Shown here one piece after another: positions 36,704-46,273 of a stretch of DNA of 64,000 bases. Each line of letters opens with the position of its first letter. Position 1 is the first letter of the stretch. A program made the position numbers and the translations under genes. The stretch comes from Glandiceps talaboti (taxonomy: Eukaryota > Hemichordata > Enteropneusta > Spengelidae), in NCBI RefSeq assembly GCF_964340395.1, contig NC_135568.1, forward strand, positions 3,006,001-3,070,000. The letters run 5' to 3'. Below the pieces are notes generated by a model. It searched no databases, was not told the DNA's origin, and saw nothing but the letters and a program-made list of their open reading frames with translations.

Positions 36704-39700
36704 CATATATGGACATGTGATTATTACACACATACCTGGAATTTCTTGCAACTAGTGGTGTATGAATCTGGTGCATCATATTCAGTGCAGTACAAAATAT
36801 CTTTGCATATATATATGCAAATGAGCGCACGATCATTCTCTGAAGACGAAATCGTGCGAATGGCCAGACTAGCATTTCTTGCGAAAATTGCTTAGATACA
36901 TTGACACTCGTGAGTCATTAGGTTGCCATGTTATGGGCTTATCAACAGCAGCCAATTGCAACAATTTGCAGAATCTTGAATGTCTTGAAAGCAGCAAACA
37001 CTTTGTGACAAGCTTGTTTGTGTATCATTTTTAAGCAGCCAGGGCCCTACTCAAAGTTTCTTCGATTACCAAATCAAGCAAGAAAATATATGTTCCTGTG
37101 TTTCTCGTTATACATATTAATACTGGTGAAAACAGATTTTGAAAAAAGTGTTACATAATTTGATTTCTTTTTTTCAGTTTAGCAGCAGTTGCGGACCAGA
37201 TTGAAGATATACAAGATGACGTAGACGATCTAGATGACCGTGTGACGACTACTGAAGGCAATGTACACAAACTGAACCAAACTGTAGAAGAACAACAGAA
37301 TGATATCAAGACAGTCAAAGAAGATGTGAAAGAACAAGAAGAACGTATAGATCAACTTGAAGAGGTAGTAGATGAAACAGTTGAAAAAGTGGAAGAAATA
37401 GACCATAAGGTGATTTTATTTAATAATTTTACAGTAGATTTGTCAAAACTGTTCGAAGTAAATGTGTGTAAGAAATTATGCAATCGTAAATGGCTAGTTT
37501 TTCAATTCTGAGAAACGGTGTTACTTTATCTTTTAACGTATTGCCACCATCATATGGTGATCGACTACTATGTTGGTGGCAAGATTTACCAAATAGCAAA
37601 GACACGTGAACTCAATTTTTACTACATTCAGTTTTGATCTTGTTCCCTTCTCTGTTTTGTATTTGATGAATAAATAGACTCTCAGTGCTGCTCCAGCCTG
37701 GTCAAAAGATGTGTCTAACGTCCTGAATATAAACAGTGATTATGATTGGCGTTTTTTGGCAATACGACTTGGGTATGGCTCAGAGGATATCAGAAACTGG
37801 GCAACTGCGCATGACCCAACCATGTCCTTGCTAAGGTGGGTAGTAAGTGTCAATATGGTATAGATATTTTCACCGAACCCAGATCGATTAAGCCTTCATT
37901 TGATGATATCCCAATAGGCGAGAGGAAAGTTTGAAATCCATGGTATTTATATCGATGTAAGTTCAACAAAAGCATTTAGAAATATTTGTTTCTGGTCAAT
38001 TATCATGTTGTGTACATTAATATTGATTTGTATGTAAATTTACTATAGCAAAGATTCTTACAACCTGCATAGCAGCTTATTACTGGCGTAAATGCTTGGT
38101 TAAACACGAAAACAATGAACATGCATAATATAATGGGTGCTCTATTTTTCGCATTCATCAAATAACTGTAACTTACTTGGTTTAAAGTGTATATTTTGTA
38201 CTGCTATGAACTAGTAAGTAATATATAATATATTTGAGCTAATGAAACCGTCATGTAATTTTGTAGTGAATGGTATACAACACACAAAGGTGCTGATGCC
38301 ACGTATGCTGTTCTGACGTCACTCAAAGAAATGGGAAGGAATGACTGTGTTGATATTATAGAGAGTGCATTAAAAGCGGCAGGTATTATCATTATATTCT
38401 GAATTATTTATTTCCAACTCTCTGCATCAATTCATCTCTCTTACATGTATATCATACACATCGTACTTTAACACAAGTACAAAGATAAAGAGTGTGACAT
38501 GAGGAACAAAGAGCCAACCATGACAATTAGCGGGTGAGTTCCATCCTCTTTCAACTCTTTCAGAAGTATGAATCTATCCTTTATTTTGTCACATTATCAT
38601 CACATCATACAGTAATGAAGTATGATAATGACGTCTCAATACAGTGTCAAAGAAATAATATTCGTTTTCATTCAGATGAGATGATACCACAAGCGCCACC
38701 AGAATTGACACACCCACCACCTGTATTTATCAGTTATCAATGGGATCACCAATCTGAAGTGAAAATACTGAAAGAGTATTTAGGTAAAGCCGGGTATGAT
38801 TGCTGGATGGATATCGGACAAATGGGTGGAGGTGATCAACTCTATCAGAAAATTGATGAAGGACTTCGAGGAGCAAAAGTTGTCCTCTCCATGGTGACTA
38901 ATAAATATGCACAATCTAAAAACTGCAATCACGAGGTAAGTCGTTTTCAGATTGTAGATTGATGAATATATAGAGGCACAATTATATCGAAGACAGGTAT
39001 GAAGATAGCTTTGGGAATTTTTAAAGATAAATGAAAATGATAACATCTCATCTGTTTTAATATCAACTTTTGCTACTGACAGAAAATGATGAGGAGCATT
39101 TTATCGATTATTAATGTCTTATTTTCAATTTCCAAACACTATTTCATTTACTCTCTATTTCATCGAAAAGGTAAACCTTGCAAATCTATTGAACAAACCA
39201 ATCATACCATTGCTATTAGAAGACGTTGAGTGGCCTCCCCCTGGACCAATGAGCGTTCTGTTCTCTCAGCTACTTTACATCAAATTTTGTGCAGGGAATG
39301 AACGTAAAGAGGGAGAACCATTTTGGCAAGATTCCAACTTTGCAGAGTTACTTGGTCAGATTAATATCCACGTGGCTCCAAACTCTGACAAAATACCTAA
39401 TGGTAAGTTTTATGAATTCATGAAATTATATGACGTATTACACAAACCTGATATACTACTTCAGTGACAATAATTTGAGAATATAAAGTATTGTATGGTC
39501 ATTTCAACAGGAGAATCAGTTGAAGAAGATACATCTCAAACAAGGGATCAGGTGGAAAAGGTCAGCAATACCCAATTATAAACAGTAAAGTGTTCAAGTA
39601 TCTAAGTCAACAAGTCTTATTTACATACGAATAGGACATTTTGATAGGAAAAAAACAAAACAAATATTTTGTAAAGTTTAACTTAATGTAAAAAAATCTT

Positions 39701-39754
39701 GTTACATTGAAATACGTCTTATGTATTACAGACATACAGACAGGCAGGCTGGAG

Positions 39755-39822
<68 letters not shown>

Positions 39823-41024
39823 GGCAGGCAGGCAGGCAGACAGAAAAATCTCTGACAAAATAATGCCAGAATGACGTATAATTGTTTTATCTTCAGATTA
39901 TCAATGACTCCGAGGTGTTCATTTCATATCAATGGGACAAACAGCCACAAGTAAAGACACTGTATTCTCGTCTCACGTCACTGGGATACACCTGTTGGTT
40001 TGATGTTATGCAAATGGGAGGTGGTGATAACCTATATTCTCAAATTGAAAGGGGTATAAGGAAAGCAAAGGTAAGTCTAATGATGATACAAATGGATATC
40101 CAATAGTATTTATGCCCTTTATCTGTCATAATGTTGACACATTGTTTGACATGTACGGGATTAGCAGTCCTCTACCGGAGCTAATATTAAAGTTTGTGTA
40201 GCGGGTTATAATCAACTCCTTGTCTGAGTTGTTGCTGAAGTCTTATCAGTAATGGATAGTGTAAGACAAAGGGGGATTTAGAAGGTGTGAATTGGGTTGA
40301 CCTTTGTAGTTCAAGTAAAACCAGTCCAGCAAAGTCAGAAACCATATGCCTGCACATGGAAGTATATGGGAAGCCTCCATGGTCTCAAGAATGAAATGCA
40401 AGAGGACCAAAATTACGAGGAGAACTTAATTACAGAGAAAAATAGTTGTGGAGTAAAAATAAGTCATACTACTGTACCATGAATGGAGTAGTGACTGCAC
40501 AGTAAGGGTTTAAGGATGAAGGGCACAACTGTAACCATTCAAAAGAAACGGTAAACATTTAAAAAACGAATTTTACACAGATCTTCATATGAGCTACACT
40601 ATAACATAAGACACGTCTCGTTGTTCCTATCAGGGCTTGTGAATGTTGCATGGCTTATTTGTTTCGCCGTGAACACTGCATGCTGTGTGTGTCCCCATCC
40701 GAATGTGTACACTTTTATCTCAGTATTATCATCACCTAGCCTGGCAAGGGGTGAGACAGTGTGTACTTTATCTTAATCTAGTCTAGCAAGGGTGAGATGG
40801 ACTAATCCTGCTATCCTGTGAACTTGTCGGGCATAAGTACAATAGACACCGGTGGAAAGATAAACAACGCGGCTCCGCCTTGTTGTTTATCTTTCCACTG
40901 GTGTCTATTGTATACTTAGATACTATACCACCACATATATATGTAATACATACATACATACATACATACATACATACATACATACATACATACATACATA
41001 CATACAGGCATACATACATACATA

Positions 41025-41056
<32 letters not shown>

Positions 41057-42596
41057 CACACACACATACACACACACACACATACATACATACATACATA
41101 CATACATACATACATACATACATACATACATACATACATACATACATACATACATACATACATACATACATACATGCAAAATGGATGAACACAACTCCAT
41201 GGTCCACCAAAGGACAATATACTAGTATATAACACCGTTTCTCTGAGCAATATTGTCTACATTCTTTTTGTGTTTTGCATAATATCGAGTAATTCCATTC
41301 TGGATTCCTCAATACAAACTTTGATTAAGATATATTGATGTAATTGATTGACTCAAATTGGTTTATCATGTACAGTAATTAATCACACTTATTGATTGTC
41401 TATTGTAGGTGGTTATTTGCTGTTGTACTAGTAAATATGCCCTGTCTGTTAACTGTCGACGAGAAGTGAGTTCAGCCGATGCGTTGAAGAAGCCATTAAT
41501 ACCTGTCGTACTTGAGAACATGGCATGGCCGCCTGAAGGACCAATGGCCTTACCATTTACACAACTTTTATATATTGATTTCAGTAATGATGAAAGTCAG
41601 AAAAACTTTGATGATTCAAACTTTGAGGAATTACTGCAAAAACTTGGTAGTTATGTGCAACGTCCGGAAAATAATAACGGAAATACTAAATTGGATGAGT
41701 TCCAGGAAACCACGAACGAGGCTGAAGACAACTCCGTGCGAGATAATATTTCTGAATCCGTTATAACAACCAATTTGACCCTAAAGGAAGAACAAGCAAC
41801 TGAAGATTCACCGAAAACAACTTTAAACAGGGATGAAGTGGATGAGGACAACTCCGTGCGAGATAATGTTTTTGAATCCAGCATGGCTGAATCAACAACA
41901 GAAACCCACTTGCCCCCAATGGAAGAACAAGCAACTGAAGATTCCCCGAAAATATCTTTAAATACCGAATTGGATGTATCACAGAAAACCGCGAACGAGG
42001 CTGAAGACGATTCTGAGAGAGGCAGTGCTTCTCAATCCAGTATGGTCGAATCGATAACAGAAACCACCTTGCCCCCAAAGGAAGAACAACCAACTGAAGA
42101 TTCCCCGAAAATATCTTTAAATACTGAATTTGATGTATCACAGAAAACCGCGAACGAGGCTGAAGACGATTCTGAGCGAGGCACTGCTTCTCAATCTAGT
42201 ATGACTGAATCGATAACAGAAGCTAAGTCGCCTCCAAAGGAAGAACAACCAACTGAAGATCCAATGATAACGTCATTGCCTAAAACGTCAGAGTCACCAT
42301 TATCACCAGCAAGGAAACCATCCACGGAGTCAATAGTCGAGGAAAAAGATACCAAACCATCTGTTGAAAGTAAATCATCCGAGTCCCTGCAAACCAACTC
42401 AGCTGATTCAGCTGTTGAAGCTGTAATACTCCCAGACAAACAAACACCTCTACATGCTCAGAAAACAAAGTCAACTGAAACGACGGATGCACCATTGCCT
42501 GAAAATAAGACGCCCAAGTTGGAATCAAAAGTCAAGGTGCAGAAAGTTTCACAACCACCAGTTACAAAGCAATCGTGTGCGTGTATTATGTTATAA
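31310..42596 (+). CDS. Solenoid-Death-TIR-TIR protein with CaaX-like C-terminus
   Basis: Eighteen coding exons join in frame: 31310-31455, 31714-31831, 32239-32390, 32821-32941, 33359-33489, 33806-33956, 34280-34463, 34892-35037, 35602-35817, 36367-36590, 37178-37409, 37678-37835, 38267-38382, 38676-38935, 39171-39402, 39511-39560, 39897-40070 and 41409-42596 (TAA). The product is 1332 residues. Order: alpha-helical solenoid (1-530), acidic coiled coil (about 530-607), Death domain (608-698), TIR1 (about 714-850), linker, TIR2 (about 885-1015), acidic repeat tail, and the C-terminus SCACIML. The ATG is the first in an exon that begins at a TTTTCAG acceptor (31271-31277), so an upstream non-coding exon is likely. 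The solenoid shows a weak resemblance to the N-terminus of Melted/VEPH1, not tested. Probable role: innate immune or cell-death signalling at a membrane. Confidence 0.88.
33533..33704. repeat. (GTAT)n microsatellite
   Basis: A long GTAT array with small interruptions in the intron between exons 33359-33489 and 33806-33956. It is the source of several spurious open frames. Confidence 0.95.
34010..34227. repeat. (GTAT)n microsatellite
   Basis: A second long GTAT array in the next intron, between exons 33806-33956 and 34280-34463, ending about 50 bases before the acceptor. Confidence 0.95.
36637..36702. repeat. (AGT)n trinucleotide repeat
   Basis: About 22 AGT units with one AAT interruption, in the intron after exon 36367-36590. 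Confidence 0.95.
37178..37409 (+). other. Coiled-coil exon of the Death/TIR gene
   Basis: This exon encodes about 77 residues rich in Asp, Glu, Val and Gln with regularly spaced hydrophobic positions (VADQIEDIQDDVDDLDDRV, then repeated VKEDVKEQEERIDQLEEV). The pattern predicts a parallel coiled coil between the solenoid and the Death domain, which could drive oligomerisation. Confidence 0.8.
37678..38382 (+). other. Death domain (two exons)
   Basis: Exons 37678-37835 and 38267-38382 encode residues 608-698. The typical landmarks are present: WRFLAIRLGYGSEDIRNW (helices 2-3), DPTMSLLSEWYTTH (helices 3-4), then YAVLTSLKEMGRNDCVDIIE (helices 5-6). This is the same order of landmarks as in MyD88, IRAK and other adaptor Death domains, which join receptors to kinases or caspases through homotypic contacts. 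Confidence 0.85.
38676..39402 (+). other. TIR domain 1
   Basis: Exons 38676-38935 and 39171-39402. Box 1 is VFISYQWD (from residue 715). The BB-loop region reads GYDCWMDIGQMGGGD, and the third strand GAKVVLSMVTNKY. Then come CNHE and KPIIPLLLEDVEWPPPGP. The Glu of CNHE (residue 785) is the last codon of the first exon and lines up by eye with the catalytic Glu of SARM1 and bacterial TIR NADases. The chain resembles the SARM1/bacterial type more than Toll-receptor TIRs. Confidence 0.85.
39747..39844. repeat. (CAGA)n microsatellite
   Basis: A CAGA/GGCA array in the intron just before the first TIR2 exon; it ends about 50 bases before the acceptor at 39896. Confidence 0.95.
40838..40912. repeat. 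31-bp inverted repeat (foldback)
   Basis: Arm 40838-40868 is the reverse complement of 40882-40912 with one mismatch, separated by 13 GC-rich bases. It lies in the intron that splits TIR2, directly before a long CATA microsatellite. The near-perfect arms suggest a recent foldback element or a stable RNA hairpin in the pre-mRNA. Confidence 0.9.
40949..41176. repeat. (CATA)n/(GCAC)n/(CA)n microsatellite
   Basis: CATA arrays on both sides of a GCAC block (about 41024-41056) and a short CA block, in the intron that splits TIR2. All long open frames here are repeat artefacts. Confidence 0.95.
41690..42250 (+). other. Acidic imperfect protein repeats in the tail of the Death/TIR protein
   Basis: About four tandem units of roughly 47 residues follow TIR2. 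The best conserved parts are KTANEAEDDSERG, SSMxESITET and LPPKEEQxTEDSPKISLNTE (x varies). The segment is rich in Glu, Ser, Thr and Pro, has no hydrophobic core and is probably disordered. The repeat is also clear at DNA level, so it expanded fairly recently. Many Ser/Thr residues in acidic surroundings are possible phosphorylation sites. Confidence 0.85.
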
Positions 42597-42690
42597 AAAG
42601 TCCAACTTATCATCCGTGCCAATGAACAATTGTTTATGTGCCATGCCACGTGTCTCTGAATGTCTACCAATATAGAAATTATATTAAGAC

Positions 42691-42696
42691 AATAAA
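42691..42696 (+). terminator. Polyadenylation signal of the Death/TIR gene
   Basis: AATAAA lies about 95 bases downstream of the TAA at 42594-42596, the usual arrangement for cleavage and polyadenylation. Confidence 0.65.
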
Positions 42697-45600
42697 TTAG
42701 TCAGATATATTGAGATGACGATTGTCAGAAATAAGCTTACTTTTGATTAATGTGAGCTTTATAATCTATTAGCAAAACATTTTTTTAAAGATGAAGTTAT
42801 ATTTTGTAAAAATCATATTCAATGTAATAGAGACTCTCGCATAGACTGGTAGTCACGTGACTGTGATTAACTGTCAGTACGTTGCATTTACGATTAAATA
42901 GCTTTATGAGATATGTCCGACCTGGGAATCGATCAAATATCTTGCGCCCTCATCGGTAATTTACGTCTTCTCGTCGTAGTACAACTGGTGACTTGGAGCC
43001 TTATCGATAACAATTGTGATATCTGCTCAGGTAATAAAACGTCTGTGCAAATAATTGTTATTTCGAAATAAGCCGACAAGTATAGAAAGTTGATTTAGTG
43101 TTCCAAAATAATGAAATGTAACCACTACGTCATTTACAGAGATTTGCAAGTTTGTATTACTTATTGATGAACTATTTTTAAAGAGACTGTTACATATCCT
43201 TGATGTTACCATTCTTGTATAAATTTCCTTACAAAAAAAAACTTATACAGTAACTCTGTTTATGGGGTTGATGAACTTGATATTGGTTTTCAGCTTATGA
43301 ATGCTGTCAGGAGATGATTTTTCTGTTCAATAATTCTTGTAGATAACTCATTTTAGAGTGCTGACTGATTCAGTCAATGTGTAGAACCTGTTTTGATAGC
43401 AAGATAACAGGTGATTATGTTGAGCTCTTACCATTTACATATTGGTACATGGGCACCTGGTGTTTACAATTTAGTGTACGTTGACTGACCTAAGGGTTAA
43501 GTGAACTTTCAGTCACCAGGAAAATCTGCATACAACCAGTCAAGCATCTGTTGTTGTCACCGGTCAGACCAATCAGCTTATTAGAGGTCGCGGTAATGTC
43601 ACCAAGTTGGCTATAAACATGTTTTGACAGTTTCTGCCATGTGGACTTTTTACAACAGGCTATAAAGGCCAGAAGTTATGAACTTTCAGTGTCACAACTG
43701 ATTTACCCTGTAGCCAGTCTTATGCTACTTTGTAAACTGCTAGAATACAGCTATTGTGAGGACTCCAAGCTATCTACTAAGCCGAAGACTGTCATTTATT
43801 CAGCAAGTGCTCCATCACAACGATTCACTGTTTCTTTCTACTCAACGCGTCGCCAACTTCTGTGAAGTCTACAAGCAAGTCCCAAGCGTCGCTGCCAAGG
43901 TAGTCGCCGACGTTTACAAGTCAAGACAAGGGACTGTGCTCAACCAAGCTACTGTAGAATTTCTGTAAGTTGTGTAATTTTAGTTTTAGCAAAACTTTAT
44001 CTCTGTAGTGTAAACTTTTGCTCATTTTAGTTTTCAGTAATAATAGGGCTTTGATCAAGTTTAAGTATATTTCACTGTGTATGTGTGCATCTTTCTCTAT
44101 CACCATATTCCACCCTTCAACTTTTCGACCCGTTCCAAAGTAAGTCACAGTTGTGCCGTATTTTGGACCATCTTGTGACAAACGCCCTCAAACGACCATT
44201 CAATTACCACGTAAACTTCAAATTATTAAAGGGGGTTCTCATAATACTGATGATAACGAAGGACAGGACACAATATATGGGATTGAAAATGTAGACAACC
44301 CAGCACACTGCAATCATGATGTGTAACATAGAAGTTCACGCCCTAAGATCTTGTTATATTTAACACAGAGATTGGTTACTCGAAACACAAAACGCCTTCT
44401 GGAGCATTTTCTGGAGAAATGTATCATTCAGCACATGTACAAATGCATTATCAGTTATATGTAGTACTTTTTGAGAAAACGATACATGAAAGTATTTTTT
44501 CAGGATATATTATATTATTTTACTGTCAGTCAAAAATTAATTTAATTTGTAATTATGTAGCACAAATATGCGACCTTTGCTTTATGGAAATAAATAATGT
44601 TGTAAATTTCAATTACACATCTATACTAAATGTTCTTGTCTTTCCGTCATTCTGTTTTGGATTTTATAAGTAGTCGTCAACAACATGTTGTGTAATAATG
44701 ACACAATCTACTGACCCACCACCCCCGACCAAATTTACTGGCCAGTCTCCTAACTATGATTCAAAATGTCAGCTCGACGTCAGGGACTACACAAAATTAG
44801 TTCCAGAATTTGACTGTGTATATGCAGTAAGAGTTATTGAAGCGTGTGAGTGATTAAAGATCATAAAGGTGAACAGGTGAAAGGCCGTACAACCTCAGTT
44901 GACCTTAAAAATTCCATTTGTCCTCGGCTTTTGTCATACTATACATAACGCAGTGGTTTTCCCCAAGTGGTGCACGTTATACTGAGTGAAGTACCCCGTA
45001 TAGCTAGTAACATATATGCCCAGTAATTTACCAGGATTCCGAAACAAAATCGCTGTGTACATTATAAAAGTATACAATACCAGGGTTCCAAAATTTAGGC
45101 AAAACACTAGTCATACAGGTCTACAACAGTGCCCTGGCTGGCAGACGTGCAAACCAAACATATACCATATACAGTTGTATGTATGATGAAAGGGATGTGA
45201 CGTCACCAAGGGTGACAAAGTCGATTCCATATATGGCATAGAATTCAGACGAAATCTTTGTGAGTTGGGGAATTCCAATGCAGACTGCTTTGTAGAGCTA
45301 AGTACAGAAACTCGAGAACCATAACACAATTTATTGCCCCTTTGTCGATTTTTTTTATACTAGCGATCAACAAATTTATATAACAGAAAAAAGACCATGG
45401 CAGTACGACATGCATATCAAGTCTTAGCCAAGACCAAATTAGTGGTTGGCTAGTACGTTAAATTATGATAGTGAATGGCGGGAAATGAATGTTGTAGTAT
45501 TGAATACGATAGCGAGATTGGGTTGTTAATAATGCACTGTTTGTAATTATTCGAAATTTAAAGCCATTATGGCAAAAATACATTTTAGAAATTCCAACAC

Positions 45601-45744
45601 ATCAATCAAAGCCTTTGTATGCTATCAACAAAAGTCCATTTTAGCATCATGACTTCAGAATTGTTCTGATATCCTGAGTTAGTACATGTACAACATATTT
45701 AGAGATAAAGTAAATCACAGACGAGACATGGCTATCATTTAAAT

Positions 45745-46273
45745 ATTTTATTTTATTTTTGTTCTCAAATTTATATTTAAAACAAATAAATACAAACAAA
45801 TAAAAATAAAAAGTATTACAAATCACTCATAACTGACAATCAAATTCAAAATAAAAATCAATTAGGACTTCAAAAAATGACAATGTACCGAGTTTGTAAA
45901 TACAGAGGTTTCCAAAGCATAAAGTACTAATATAACAATGTAAGCATATAATATTATATAATATTAACAATATGGCAATAAAAGGGGGTTATGAAATGAT
46001 TCAAACCAATAAATATATTTAGATACTACTACTAGAGAGGCAGAGTGAATACAATACTTAGACTGAAGAATTAATGTTAGAATGTTAATATAGTACATTA
46101 CCCAATTTGGGTTACTCAAAGTGTCGAATAGATGCATAGCATAAACTTAAAGCAGACAGTATGAAAGTCTTCAAAATATAACCCTCATAGAGGATATACT
46201 TTACAAAGCTCTGTCTGCAACTAATAAGGAATTAAAGCACATACTGTGCCCGGTCTAGTGAGAGTTAGTCTTT
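45745..46273 (-). other. 3' untranslated region of PDZ/IL-1-like copy 1 (divergent type)
   Basis: Read on the minus strand this AT-rich stretch runs from the stop codon to AATAAA-type signals near 45747-45757. The first 130 bases resemble the other copies, but the rest differs, so copy 1 keeps its own 3' flank. It contains UAUUUAU cores (for example near 45785 and 46012), which in cytokine mRNAs act as AU-rich decay elements. In such AT-rich DNA this could be chance. Confidence 0.5.

Larger units (their letters stand above)
39897..41750 (+). other. TIR domain 2
   Basis: Exon 39897-40070 and the start of exon 41409-42596. VFISYQWD (from residue 886), GYTCWFDVMQMGGGD and CRRE (Glu 956) repeat the landmarks of TIR1. 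The spacing from the FISYQW Phe to the CxxE Glu is 69 residues in both domains, so TIR2 is an internal duplicate. The domain closes with KPLIPVVLENMAWPPEGP and a QLLYIDF strand. The domain ends near 41650; the given end is approximate. Confidence 0.83.
42597..46273. other. Spacer between Death/TIR gene and PDZ/IL-1-like array
   Basis: The first hundred bases are the 3' untranslated region of the Death/TIR gene, and the last 500 or so are that of PDZ/IL-1-like copy 1. Between them, 43500-43970 is more GC-rich than its surroundings, has a TATAAAGG at about 43660 and ends at a GTAAGT. It could be a promoter with a non-coding exon or a solo LTR; I cannot decide. No protein family was recognised. 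Confidence 0.5.

Noticed and set aside
40783-41312. Frames of 94-155 residues rich in CMYV or HTYI
   Set aside because: CATA repeat artefacts in the intron that splits TIR2.
41651-42528. Minus-strand and alternative-frame open frames opposite the last Death/TIR exon
   Set aside because: Shadows of the repetitive acidic coding sequence; no splice context and no family resemblance.
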